From positions 264,152-328,151 of the forward strand of contig JAFJTR010000030.1 in the NCBI GenBank assembly GCA_022559985.1: 64,000 bases of DNA, given 5' to 3'. Below the pieces are notes generated by a model. It was not told the origin of the DNA. It saw nothing but the letters and a program-made list of their open reading frames with translations, and searched no databases. Position 1 is the first letter of the stretch. Every line of letters starts with the position of its first letter. This DNA is from Parastagonospora avenae f. sp. tritici 18332-5 (lineage: Eukaryota > Ascomycota > Dothideomycetes > Pleosporales > Phaeosphaeriaceae). Below, piece by piece: positions 45,460 through 55,500 of this stretch. Both the position numbers and the translations under genes were made by a program.

Positions 45460-46313
45460 GGTCGCGAATAGGTAGGCAGAAGTTGAAGATAGGTACTTAG
45501 GGTATCGTGCAGGTTAAGAGTCACAAAATCGAAATATGTGTGTTCCTAGGGCGTCATCGTGTCTATGTTATGCGGCGGATAGCGGCAGTGATGTCAGTTA
45601 GCGGCCCGGCTGCATCGGCCTCACAAACAGCGACGTTCGGAACGGCCATTGCCAATCCGGACCAACAATGGATGAGATGAGGCGCCCGCTGTGGCTACTG
45701 CTGACTGTTGGCTTGAGTGCCTTTCGCGAGCATTGTTCACGAGAGGATCTTGCTCTGACACGGGACGTGGAAATCATCTCCGCCGCGTTCCGGAGCCGGG
45801 CAAAAATCAGTCGCTGAGGTTAGCGGGAGCGAGGTGATGGATCTCAGTAGTCTTTGTGCACTCTGTACCATAAGAATGTAGAGACGGGGAGTATCCCGAA
45901 GTATATATGGTTGGCAAGAACTGACTATTGCTTGTACAAGCTAGTGTGACAGGCATAGCGCGACCGTGGCGTGAGTATGTCCGAGAGAGCCAGCTTGTCT
46001 TACCGCGTGCTAGACAACAAGACTGAGTGCATCGTCTTTGGTAAACGTGGCTGGCATCAACATGTCAAATGTGTCCATCTCAAGGTGCACTATCGCGCTA
46101 TCTGGATGCCGCGGCAGTAGATTAGATAAGCGAGAGCGATGAGCGCATCGTTCGTTGTCGTTCACATTGACCAGTGTTGACGACATTTGCCCTCGGAAGT
46201 GAATATCTCGCCTTCCACCTCGTCCTGCTATTATTACTGTAGCCCACGTCTCTTCGCAAGTCAGTAATTACTGACCCGTGTTTGAACAAAGGGTAGACTC
46301 CGTACATCTCACG
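45460..46313. promoter_or_regulatory. Divergent promoter region (Sec14-like / F-box genes)
   Basis: 0.85 kb between outward-facing starts, with no supported coding frame. The F-box frame is open 12 codons upstream of its preferred start, to 46278. Confidence 0.4.
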
Positions 46314-48154
46314 ATGCCTCCGCGGTCATTCACAGACCTGCCAATTGAGATATTGGAGAGCATCTTCCTCAATCTCGACCCGCATTCTCTGATATCCGTC
46401 TCGCAAACGAACAAGCCTATTAAGCAGATCAGCTCCGACTCGCCCATCGTTTGGCGGCACCTATGCCAGACGCAGTTTAAGACATGGGACGTACGCCACA
46501 ACATTGCCGCAAAGCTTGCGGGCCCACTGTCGGATGTTGAATGGCGGTCGCTATACATTGAGAAATCGATGGTTGGAGCACGAACGAGGCAACTGTTGAA
46601 CCACATCGTGCACACACAGCACCAGCGGATAAGATGCATCAATGAGATTGCAGACTTCGGATACGATGCGAAAGAGGCGTTACTGAGGGAACTAAACTGC
46701 CCAGACAACGCTGCGGATGTACTGGCGAGACGATACTACGCGAACGCTATCCTGGAGCGTATACATCGCGAAGTTGCGATCCGAGCCTGGACGGATTTGC
46801 ATGACAACAAACATGTGCCACTCGAGCGGGCACTAGGCGCATTTGATGTGTTTGCACGAGTCGGAGAAGAGGTTGACATGGATATCATCGAAGGTGCTAT
46901 CGACCACCTCGCTGAGGGTGTGAGTGAACAGTACCCTGACTTTGGCAACTTAAGTCCGCGACTGAAGGCCTCGACACTTGCCACCTACCTCCGGGACCAG
47001 GGCTTCAGAGGGGTACCAGACTCATCTTACCGTGCTCTTGCCAACTCATTCATAGGCTTGGTACTTGCCTCTGCCACTCATCAGTCTCTGCCGCTCATTT
47101 CAGTCGCCATATACTGTGCGCTCGCTCGTCGTGTAGGCCTGGACGCTCGACCTTGCGGCTTCCCGGGCCACGTCTACACGCTTATTTATGCCCCACCAAA
47201 CCATACTCTCGATGGAAATTACAAGCCCTCGAGCTCTTCTCAGCTCGAATACATGTACCTTGACCCATTTCGCTCATCTAACGAAGTACAATTGGGCGAT
47301 CTCCAACGCACGCTGCGAAATAGGGGTGTGCCACAAGCGGAGCAAAATCAATTTCTCACCGATACGACGACCCGGGAGATGGTATTGCGTACAGCGCGTA
47401 ATATCATGAACTCGGTCCAGATGATTCGACAGACCGAGGCGGGATTGCATGGCATTCAGGCCTCATGGCTCAACTACACGCCCGACATGGACAATGCCTT
47501 TTACGCGACCATTTGGGTGATGATGATTCTTGGCCCTGCGCATGAATTACCTGGTTCTACCTCAACGAGCCGCAGACGCCAGTATCTGCCCTATCTCCTC
47601 GAGCACTTCCAGACGCACTTCCCGTGGGATGTCACACTGCTCGAGCAATACGTCATCCCCATGTTCTACAATCACTCAGAGGGACAGCGCTTGCTGCAAT
47701 TCGTTCAGTCGATGCATCAAGTGGACGCGATGCGCAAGCCTGTCTTGCAGCGTGACGAGAGGACTGCGGATGTAAAGTTCAAAATCGGACAGTTATTCCA
47801 GCACAAGCGCTATCACTACGAAGGAATCGTTACCGGGTGGGATGTCAGCTGCGATGCTGGAGAAGAGTGGATTCAGAACATGGACGTGGATCATCTGCCC
47901 AAGGGGAGGAACCAGGCGTTTTATCATGTGCTGTGAGTGCTGACATGGACTATATCTAACGACTTCTACTAATTGAGAACAGAGTCTGCGACAAGTCGGT
48001 CCGCTACGTTGCGGAAGAGAACATCGAGCCCATGCCTCCATACACTGAACCCTCAGAAGCTATCCTGAAGCTTGCGGGCCGCCACTTTAAGCGCTGGGAT
48101 GGCGATGCACATGTTTTCGTGAGTAATGTTCGCGACGAATACCCCGATGACTGA
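46314..48154 (+). CDS. F-box protein with SirB1-like and YccV/HspQ-like domains (FBXO21-type)
   Basis: Two exons, 46314-47932 and 47983-48154, with a 50-nt intron; 596 residues. The F-box is at residues 5-45 (FTDLPIEILESIFLNLDP, VWRHLC). A SirB1/transglutaminase-like core follows at about 230-310 (SYRALANSFIGLVLAS, LPLISVAIYCALARRVGLDA, GFPGHVYTLI). A C-terminal YccV/hemimethylated-DNA-binding-like domain starts at about 500 (FKIGQLFQHKRYHYEGIVTG) and ends near DEYPDD. This three-domain order is that of human FBXO21, a substrate receptor of SCF ubiquitin ligases. A GTGAGT donor at 48119 with an acceptor near 48209 would give an alternative C-terminus (VGYVPGWNFSADFDVGL). I keep the read-through end. 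Confidence 0.88.
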
Positions 48155-48962
48155 GAGGCTTGCTTGTCATGGCGGAGTTCTTCGGGTTGCAGACCTGACT
48201 AGGAACAGGTTGGATACGTGCCTGGATGGAATTTCTCGGCGGATTTTGACGTTGGGCTATGAGAGGATCGCAAGGGGTTGCTAGGATAGGCTTTGAAAAT
48301 GATACTCTCATTTTCACTATACCGTTGGCACTTTGCTTGCATCGCCTGCTTCGTCTACGCCGCGTCGTGAAAGATTACTTACGCCTCTGCTTCAACCTTG
48401 TAGCTCAACCACACACCATCATATTCATGCCTACTAGTCGTCGTATAAAACATCGAAGACCGCCAGTCCTCCAAAAATCATTGCCAGAATAACCTGCAGA
48501 GATGGTGAAAATGTTGCTCATACGATTTGCCCCTATGCCAACATCTCAGCGAATCAGACGTCGCGCTCCATACAAATTCTGCAAGTGGCAATAATGTTGA
48601 GTGAAGTTAGCTGTGCATAGTATTAAAGGAATAGCCCTGTTACATTGTAAAATTGTACCATATTCGCTCATTGTCAAAAAAGCAAAAAAATTCGTGGTTG
48701 TATCTCAATGTCGTTTCTCGTCTCACGCAGTCCCGTTGGCACAATCAAGGAGCCAGCCCCTCCCTAGCACCACGCACCCCTCTTGCCGCCATCCCTCCGA
48801 TTCGCCAAACCTCGATACGTCACACCTCCCCCTCTTTCCATTCCCACAACACCCAAACGCGCCTTCAGCCCTGCCATCCCAGGCCTCGTTTTCCTAATTA
48901 CATATTCCCTCACATTCACCATTCTTCCATCAACAACACACCATCCGCTTACCTAAGCGCAA
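48155..48962. other. Intergenic region upstream of the tRNA gene
   Basis: AT-rich 3' flank of the F-box gene followed by a CA/CT-rich stretch just ahead of the tRNA. Frames at 48601-49066 are low complexity and not coding. Confidence 0.4.
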
Positions 48963-48969
48963 TCTTCGA

Positions 48970-48980
48970 TGGTCTAGTGG
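48970..48980 (+). promoter_or_regulatory. Pol III A box of the tRNA-Asp gene
   Basis: TGGTCTAGTGG matches the A-box consensus TRGYNNARNNG and lies wholly in the first exon piece, so the introns do not touch it. Confidence 0.85.
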
Positions 48981-48992
48981 TCATGATTTCCG

Positions 48993-49047
48993 GTTCGTCC
49001 ATCCATCATTACCCCTTCACAAGCTCAGCGACTAACATGTGTACCAG
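48993..49047 (+). other. tRNA intron A (spliceosomal type, 55 nt)
   Basis: Starts GTTCGT, has GACTAAC at 49029-49035 and ends ACCAG. It lies between positions 30 and 31 in the anticodon stem. Its removal joins TTTCCG to CTTGTCA and restores the stem. No TTTT run. Confidence 0.85.
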
Positions 49048-49054
49048 CTTGTCA

Positions 49055-49070
49055 AGACTTGTCTAACAAG
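49055..49070 (+). other. tRNA intron B (canonical endonuclease type, 16 nt)
   Basis: Located one base 3' of the anticodon, as in all nuclear tRNA introns. ACAAG at its 3' end can pair with CTTGT of the anticodon loop, and the purine three bases from the 3' splice site can form the A-I pair with T32. This fits the SEN tRNA endonuclease rather than the spliceosome. Confidence 0.8.
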
Positions 49071-49081
49071 CGCGGGAGACC

Positions 49082-49132
49082 GTAAGACCAACACACCCGA
49101 AGATGCATACGCTGTTGCTAACAGTTGCATAG
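49082..49132 (+). other. tRNA intron C (spliceosomal type, 51 nt)
   Basis: Starts GTAAGA, has TGCTAAC at 49116-49122 and ends CATAG. It lies between positions 49 and 50, the first pair of the T stem. Removal joins GAGACC to GGGG. No TTTT run. Confidence 0.85.
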
Positions 49133-49138
49133 GGGGTT

Positions 49139-49191
49139 GTAAGTAAACTCAAAGATCGTTGGTTCGAGTTGTGAGACTAACAAGTTGGCAG
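49139..49191 (+). other. tRNA intron D (spliceosomal type, 53 nt) splitting the B box
   Basis: Starts GTAAGT, has GACTAAC at 49175-49181 and ends GGCAG. It lies between T55 and C56 in the T loop, so the natural GGTTCGATTCC B box is cut into GGTT and CGATTCC. Together with intron C it defines a 6-nt exon, GGGGTT. Confidence 0.87.
49161..49171 (+). promoter_or_regulatory. B-box-like sequence inside intron D
   Basis: GGTTCGAGTTG matches the B-box consensus GGTTCGANTCC at nine of eleven positions. Because the exonic B box is interrupted, this could be the TFIIIC contact, with an A-to-B spacing of about 190 bp. That use is inferred. Confidence 0.55.
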
Positions 49192-49227
49192 CGATTCCCC
49201 GTCGGAGAGTCATATGCGAAAGCATCC

Positions 49228-49247
49228 TTTTTTTACTGTCTTTTTTT
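49228..49247 (+). terminator. Pol III T-tract terminators of the tRNA gene
   Basis: Two runs of seven T (49228-49234 and 49241-49247) begin 19 nt after G73. The gene body, including all four introns, contains no run of four T. Confidence 0.8.
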
Positions 49248-49502
49248 ACTGGGCTGGAAGGGAAAGGGTGGGGGAGATGCATGTGGAAGGCGGGGTTGGG
49301 ATGTTTTTGGACAAGTGCGTGACGTAGGGATGCAGGGAGGGTGATTGGCTTCGTGCGAGTCTGGGCATTTGAGGTAAGGCAAGTGATCTTCTTTTGACCA
49401 GAGTATACCACCTAGAGGGTCGCTTTCATGACAAATTGGTTGTGTGTGAGGCCTCATGCATTCATGCCTCACATATGTAGGTTTGTATTGCTGCTCACTC
49501 CT

Positions 49503-50678
49503 TCACTGGACCTTCAGTACCTCTAGTACATCCTCGAGATCCTCGCTGTCCACCGCCTTATCCCTCCACACCTCCTCCTTAACGCGCTCTGATTCCGCAA
49601 GCAAGCTGAAGTTCGGACTCGCCTCAACCTTCAGCCACTTGAAGTCGTCAATCTCGCTCCAATGATTCGTACTTTGTAAGGCCTCCGGACTGGCAAACAT
49701 GTCTGGCATGGGCGCAAACCGCACGCTCTCACAATCCTCGATGATCGGCCGACTTGCCGAGTGCAAATATATATCGACCTTCTTCGAGCCGTGCATTCGA
49801 AATTGCCTCGTTGACATCACGAGGACGCTGTTCGCAACATCGGTGATGTGAACGGCGCCTGCAACTTGGCCGCATATTATCAACGAGTCCTTGATATTCT
49901 TGAGGTATAATGCGGAGAACGGGGCGTCGGCAGTCGCGGCTGAGAGATCTATCACGCAGCGACTTAGATTGGATATGGTGCCTGAGCTTGTAGCGTGTGA
50001 GGCTGCGGCAGGTAGCTTCAGATGCAGGTTGTGGTGGCTTGTTATGGTGACTTTGGTCGCTTGAGACAAGGACGGCCTTCGCACACCAGGTCCATCTTGT
50101 ATACCGTCCGCGATGTCATTCGTGTGTTCTAGGGGTACGGGTGGTGTTGTGTTCTCGTTCGGGTCCGAGGCTCTCAAGGACGCGCTATTCGATACTTCAG
50201 TTGTGGCAGATGCGGCGAGCTTCGAGGATTCTGCTCCAGCTAAAGAGCTAGCAAGCGCATTCTTGCGTGCCTTGAACGAGAACTTCTTCGGCGGATTGAA
50301 AGAGTTGCGAGCGGTCTGCAGCTTTTCAGCGAGATCCTTGATTTTCTAACACTGTCAGCTCGGCCCCAGCGAAAAGCGACACACGTGTGCGTACTTGGCT
50401 GTAACTTCGCTGATCGTATGCCGGTATGTAGCTCGCAGCATCCTTGACATCGTGGGAGAGTCGATCTATGCCAGCTAGGCAGTCGTCGATTGCTTTGTTG
50501 CGCTCGCTTCCAGATGGTGACAGCGTGTTGAGTCGTTCAATCTGCTCCTGCAATGCTGGTTTGGTCAGCCACAGAAGTCGTAATCTGAGTCGCAAGACAT
50601 ACCAGTGCAATCGGTCTGGAAGTCGCGATAGAAGCGCTCCTTCAGCCCAAGCTCACTTTGCGCCTGTGAGGCTGCCAT
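49503..50678 (-). CDS. Tubulin-folding cofactor C (TBCC-domain protein)
   Basis: Three exons: 50678-50603, 50555-50395 and 50345-49503, giving 359 residues. The N-terminal 100 residues form the helical bundle typical of cofactor C (LKERFYRDFQTDC, LQEQIERLNTLSPSG, KIKDLAEKLQTARNSF). After a linker, the right-handed beta-helix TBCC/C-CAP domain spans about 170-310 (NLSRCVIDLSAA, LYLKNIKDSLIICGQVAGAV, STRQFRMHGSKKVDIYLHS, PIIEDCESVRFAP). Arg of the QFRMH motif is the arginine finger by which cofactor C stimulates GTP hydrolysis on beta-tubulin, releasing folded heterodimers. That step is family knowledge. The gene count and length fit a normal functional copy. Confidence 0.92.
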
Positions 50679-51331
50679 TATGTGCGGTAGGCGAAACTAG
50701 AGGAGGCTGCTTGCTCGAGGAACATGTGAATTCGTCCAGTCATAGGGGCGACTTAGAAGTCGCTCGGTGCCAATGACTGATCGCAGGTTGCTTGTTGTAG
50801 GTGAGGCCGTGGAGTTCTAGCGAACTGGTGGGGTTGAGGAGGAAACAGCCTGGACGGCCGGCGAGGTTACCATGATTGCGCCGACGCAATTCCCACGAGC
50901 AGCTCAACGTGCTACTGAGAGTGACCGAAGGGAGTATACTTTCGTTTCAAGCGTTGCATCGGTATACAACTGCAAGGTGAGCAAATGTCGTGTTCGTGGA
51001 AGCTACCCCGCAATTCTTCGTACCACCAGGGATCGCGCGCTCACGTGTCGGATCGCTGCACTTTCGCAACTTTGTCTACACGATGAGAGTACCTGAATCT
51101 TCTGCACATGTTGTGCTGTAAACAGTTTGTACATTGTTATTCTCGCCTGCATATACTATCCTTGAAGATACAGCAACGTGCCGGCAAGATATAGGACACA
51201 GCTGAAAGCAATGGGCAATGCACTTTGGATGATTATACATAAACGAGTCTGAAATGGTCGGAGGTCCTCTACCGACGACTCGAGGTGGACCATTGGCTGC
51301 TGAACTATAAGGAAATGGCGAATTGGCGCAT
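50679..51331. other. Intergenic region
   Basis: TBCC promoter side and 3' flank of the complex I gene, both - strand. No supported frame. Confidence 0.4.
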
Positions 51332-52065
51332 CTAGTTTGTCTCCTGTGCGGCCTTGACGTCGATGCCGTACTTGTCCATCAACCGCTGTCGCCTCCTCTC
51401 TTCGTGGCCAGGCGCATAGATTCCTGCACATGTCAGTCATGTGCCTGTCGGGGACAATATTAGCGTGCTTACCTCGACCCTCACCCAGCTGCTCAATGGT
51501 CTCGGAGAGTGGCCGCCTGCGGAGCTTCTTTGCCTTCTCCCTTCGCTCGACCTCCTCCTCATCTGTCTCTGCTGTTGCGCCCCTCCAGCCTTCAGTGTAG
51601 CGGAACGCGGTCATGACCACGGAGGTAGTAGCTCCAGCACCGAGCATGAATGGAAGGCTTCGCCCTGATTGCTGTTAGCATGCCCTGGCTAGGGAGATGA
51701 TGCACGTACTGTAGACGCCGATACCTGCGCCTCCTACGAATCCCGCAATGGCCTCGCTGTAGCAGTCGTCCTTTTGTCGCAGGTTGCTGGTCGCGTCTTT
51801 TGTGAACTGGTATGCGGCTCCCACTCCGGCTGTACCCTCAATTAGCCCACGTCCTTCCCAGATATCACCGCCTATTCTCCTACGCACCAAACAGGGCAAT
51901 TATGCCTCCCGACCGGGTGATGATGCCCATGGCTCCGACATTCTGCTTGCGGAGGGTGTTCTGCACACCGGCTATGACGGCGCCGACGGCCGTCGTCTGG
52001 AGAGTCGTGCTCGCCGTGTTTGCGAGCGCATCCTGGGCGTGGAAGGTGGGCGTTTGGTCGGCCAT
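51332..52065 (-). CDS. NADH:ubiquinone oxidoreductase 21.3 kDa subunit (NDUFA11/B14.7-like)
   Basis: Four exons: 52065-51888, 51829-51710, 51664-51473 and 51423-51332, giving 193 residues. It has the Tim17/Tim22-like four-helix pattern of the complex I accessory subunit: TTLQTTAVGAVIAGVQNTL, GIITRSGGIIALFAGVGAAY, CYSEAIAGFVGGAGIGVYRR and LPFMLGAGATTSVVMTAFRY. A basic C-terminal tail follows (ERREKAKKLRRRPLSETIEQ). Fungal orthologues (21.3 kDa subunit b of Neurospora) sit in the inner-membrane arm of complex I. An in-frame upstream ATG at 52107 would add 14 residues. The splice sites all agree in phase. Confidence 0.85.
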
Positions 52066-52567
52066 GGCGGGCGAATTGGGCGTCGATGTCTGCCTGCGAG
52101 CGCTCACGATGGTGGTGAGGTTGGCTCCGAATGGCTTGGCAAGGAAAGTGCGCTAAGCCGCAAGCATGCCACCCGCATCATCGGCCATCGGCCGCTTTGG
52201 TCGCAACTCACTCGAGACTCGAGACTCGAAGCCACAGAGGCCCGGCAAGCTTCACATATGCGCCGTCTGATTGCCAAACATGCCAAATTAATACCATAGA
52301 CTCTCCCGTCGGTAGACCGCTAGCCCTTCCAAGCCACCTGCCGCGGCGTGTGCGTGACGAAGCGCATGGAACGCGCTCGTCACATTGATTGCCGCCTACA
52401 ATGCTGTCGAGCTGCTAAGACACTCCTCCAGTCGCACTCTCTGCATTTGGCGTACACCGCCTTCCCCGTGCCTCGTCTGCCATTGAAGCCGCCCTCGGAG
52501 CCCCTCTGCAGCTCCAGACACAAGCCTCTGCATCCCACTCACACATCAGCATATTCATAGCGCGGCT
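52066..52567. promoter_or_regulatory. Divergent promoter (complex I subunit / UBP2 gene)
   Basis: 0.5 kb between outward-facing starts. Not coding on either strand despite overlapping open frames. Confidence 0.45.
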
Positions 52568-55500
52568 ATGGCGCCCGGTACAGTTCCCGCGCACTTGCAC
52601 GGCAGGCCCTGCTAACCACGGCTTTGTGCAGGCAAGACAGCGCCGCGGCTGCTGCAAGACCTGCTCACATATGACCCCAAACATGAAGAACGCGCCGGTC
52701 GGAACATCCTCACCTCTGCGCCGCCGCAGTATGACCCGAACCGCCCACCAGTCCCCGCCGTGCCCTTCCGGAGCTGCAGACATGCCCTTATGATCAAAGA
52801 TGGGCAGTCTCTCCTGCCGACTGCTGAAAAGGACCCCGATGTGCCAGACGTGCACAAGATTGCTTCGTACTGCCCGCAGTGTCGCTGGCACATAGACGTC
52901 GTGGTTGACTGCCGCGACAAGAGTGGGAAGACACGTAGGTGCAGGACGGCGGAATCCGACTTCCTCCTGCACCACTTTGTGTATGATGACAAGGATGCAA
53001 ATGGAGCCGCCGGACTAGGGTATCAACATGCAGCTCGCAAATACACCTTCACATGCTCGGCAGCGCAGTGTCCAGTCAAGGTGCACATACACATGAAGCC
53101 CCCACACCTCTCCGATCACGACATCGAAACCTTGACGAACAAGGCACAGCTGCGAAAGAGGTGGGAGGATGCAAAACAGATGGCGGGCGACCGTGCTGAT
53201 GCCGTCATGGCTCGGAGTGTTGATGGACCCGACTACCTCAACACCTACCTGGTTGATGCCCTCAACCCAGTCAAGGGCAAGGCGCGGATCCCGCTCTTCA
53301 ACAAGAAGTTCCTCAGAACTTTTGGCAGAGATTGCGACTCTATACTCCAGCGTCTTGGATTTACGACCGAGCTGGAAGTGGAGGATGACCCTTCTAGTCG
53401 AGTATGGTACCTTCCACGACCTGCCGAATCGCAGGGACCTCTGGAGACGACGCTGCGCAACACGATCGAAGACACTCGCTATGAGCTGAACACCATCGTC
53501 CTTAAGATCCCAGAGAACGACCGTGTTGGCGCGCGACACACGCCATTATTCCCTACACCTGCAGGAGCCCATCTCGAAAGAGCCCTGGCTTGTGATAACT
53601 GTGTGTGCTCTTTCTGTCTTTCTGGCGCCCACTAACACAACCAGACGACAGAGTACCAGGTCGTGCTGCGAGTACTAACCATGAAGAAGACCACCCGTGA
53701 GTTGATCTCCGCATTAGCAAAGACAGAACTCATCAAACAGCAGGTGTTACGCCGCGCTTGGTGCGGTCGGGGATTTTTCGGACGCGCTAATTTTGTTTGC
53801 GTTTGCTCAGCAGATTGTTGTAGATGTGGAAGGCCGCTCCTACTATTACGAATGCCTACAAGACCTCGCCGTTGGCCGCAAAAGCGAAGAACTGCAGATC
53901 CAGGTTGCCACCTACGGCTCGCAGGGTTTTACGAGCAGACGTGAGCTTGACGCCGCATACAAATCCTTTGGCATCGAGCCAGCCCACGCCAAACACCTCA
54001 ACGACGAGCACATTATCGGCACTTTCAGATCTAGACTTTCCGACATCAGTCCACACATGGCCGAAGACGCACGCAGACAGCTGCGCATCATTGGTGACTC
54101 ACGCAACAGCGAAACCATTCGGGCGGAAGCTTCTGATGCTTTGGAGACTTATGAACAGGCTTTGTCGTGGCTAGACCTGACGGAAGAAGTAGCCGATGAC
54201 TTCGTTGTCACCATGGTCTCCCTCAAGGTATGATGGTTCCTCATCGATGATATAGCAGTCGCTATCTGCAAGCTGCGAGGTGCTGAAATTCTTTAGACCG
54301 GAGACAAGCTTGGCTCGCTCGATACTGCCCGCAAGGCTGTATCAATAATTGCGGAGCATCGAAACAGCAGCCGCCTACGCCAATGGCTCAAGGAAGGCAG
54401 TATGGACCAGCCCGATATGGATATGGGCGAAGCCTATGCTCTGTTTTCCATCAGCGATCGGACTGCCAAGGTCGACTTCGACGTCATGAAGACAACAATA
54501 GCCTTTGCGCCACCAGAGAGCGCTGAGAAGATGCAAAAGGCTTATCAAATGATTGAGCAAGATCAGGCGACAAACTTCAACAACAGATCGAATCAATCAG
54601 AAGTGCGCCGTAACGACTACCCTCTTGAGACCTGGCCGGTTGGTCTCCGGAACATCGGAAACACTTGTTATCTCAACAGTGTCCTTCAGTTCCTCTTCAC
54701 GATTAAACCGCTCCGAGACCTAGTTCTGAACTGCGAAGAATACCTCCAAGACCCATCACCAGAGGCCCTGAGAGGAAAGAAGGTGGGCCGCACCGAAGTG
54801 ACCGCTGATAGGGTGAAGGTCGCTCAAAAGTTCATTCGTGAATTACGGACTTTCTTCAACCACATGATCACAGCGCCGACAGACACGGTACAGCCAGCGA
54901 TAGATATTGCTGCATTGGCACTATGCAAGACAGACACTCCACAGTCGGAAGCGAAATCACTAGAACTGAATGGCAAGAAAGACGACAGTCTGGGTTCTAT
55001 CGAAGGGGCGCCTGTGATCGGTCCGATGCCGGCTCCCACGAATGACAGCGAGACCGCCGCTACATCCACCGCTGATTCAGTCATGGGAGATGATAATAGC
55101 GACACTTCTATGCAAGCAATGGATCTGCAGGGCCAGTCGCAGGATTCCTCAAGCGCACCACCAGCTGCGCCTACTCGGCCGCCTCCTATTCCACCTCGAC
55201 CGGTAGCCCCCACGAAAAGCAAAATCGGAAACATCGAAGAAAGCGCCCGGCAACAAGATGCTGCTGAAGTCTTGGGCAACATCTTCGATCTTTTCTCGTG
55301 CGCTATCAAGGGCAAGGGTCTTTTGCGCGAAGACGAACAGCTCGACACAATCAAGGAGTTATTCTTCAGCGATGTCACTTCGGTCCGTAACACCAAACCA
55401 AAATCAGAAGAGTCTCACGAGCTTCGTGACCACTTTTTGGTTTCGCCAGGCTGGCGAGATCGCAATCTCTATGCTACCCTAGACGACGACTTTGGGCAGA

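Larger units (their letters stand above)
48963..49209 (+). tRNA. tRNA-Asp(GUC) split by one canonical and three spliceosomal-type introns
   Basis: Five exon pieces: 48963-48992, 49048-49054, 49071-49081, 49133-49138 and 49192-49209 (the last base is G73). Joined, they give 72 nt that fold as a complete cloverleaf. The acceptor stem is TCTTCGA with TCGGAGA (one G-U), the anticodon stem TCCGC with GCGGG, the anticodon GTC in loop TTGTCAC, and the T arm CGGGG-TTCGATT-CCCCG. G73 and the GUC anticodon are aspartate identity elements. One intron (49055-49070, 16 nt) is at the universal 37/38 site. The other three (30/31, 49/50, 55/56) run GT to AG with CTAAC branch-point motifs. The D stem has a single T-T mismatch. 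T7 tracts follow at once. The order and exactness of all five pieces make chance implausible. What is inferred is that the gene is expressed and spliced. Confidence 0.93.

Noticed and set aside
49051..49070. Reading the anticodon-loop intron as a 20-nt GT...CTAAC...AG spliceosomal intron
   Set aside because: Its removal would delete the anticodon, and 20 nt is too short. The 37/38 position, the A-I pair and the pairing with the anticodon loop fit the canonical endonuclease intron.
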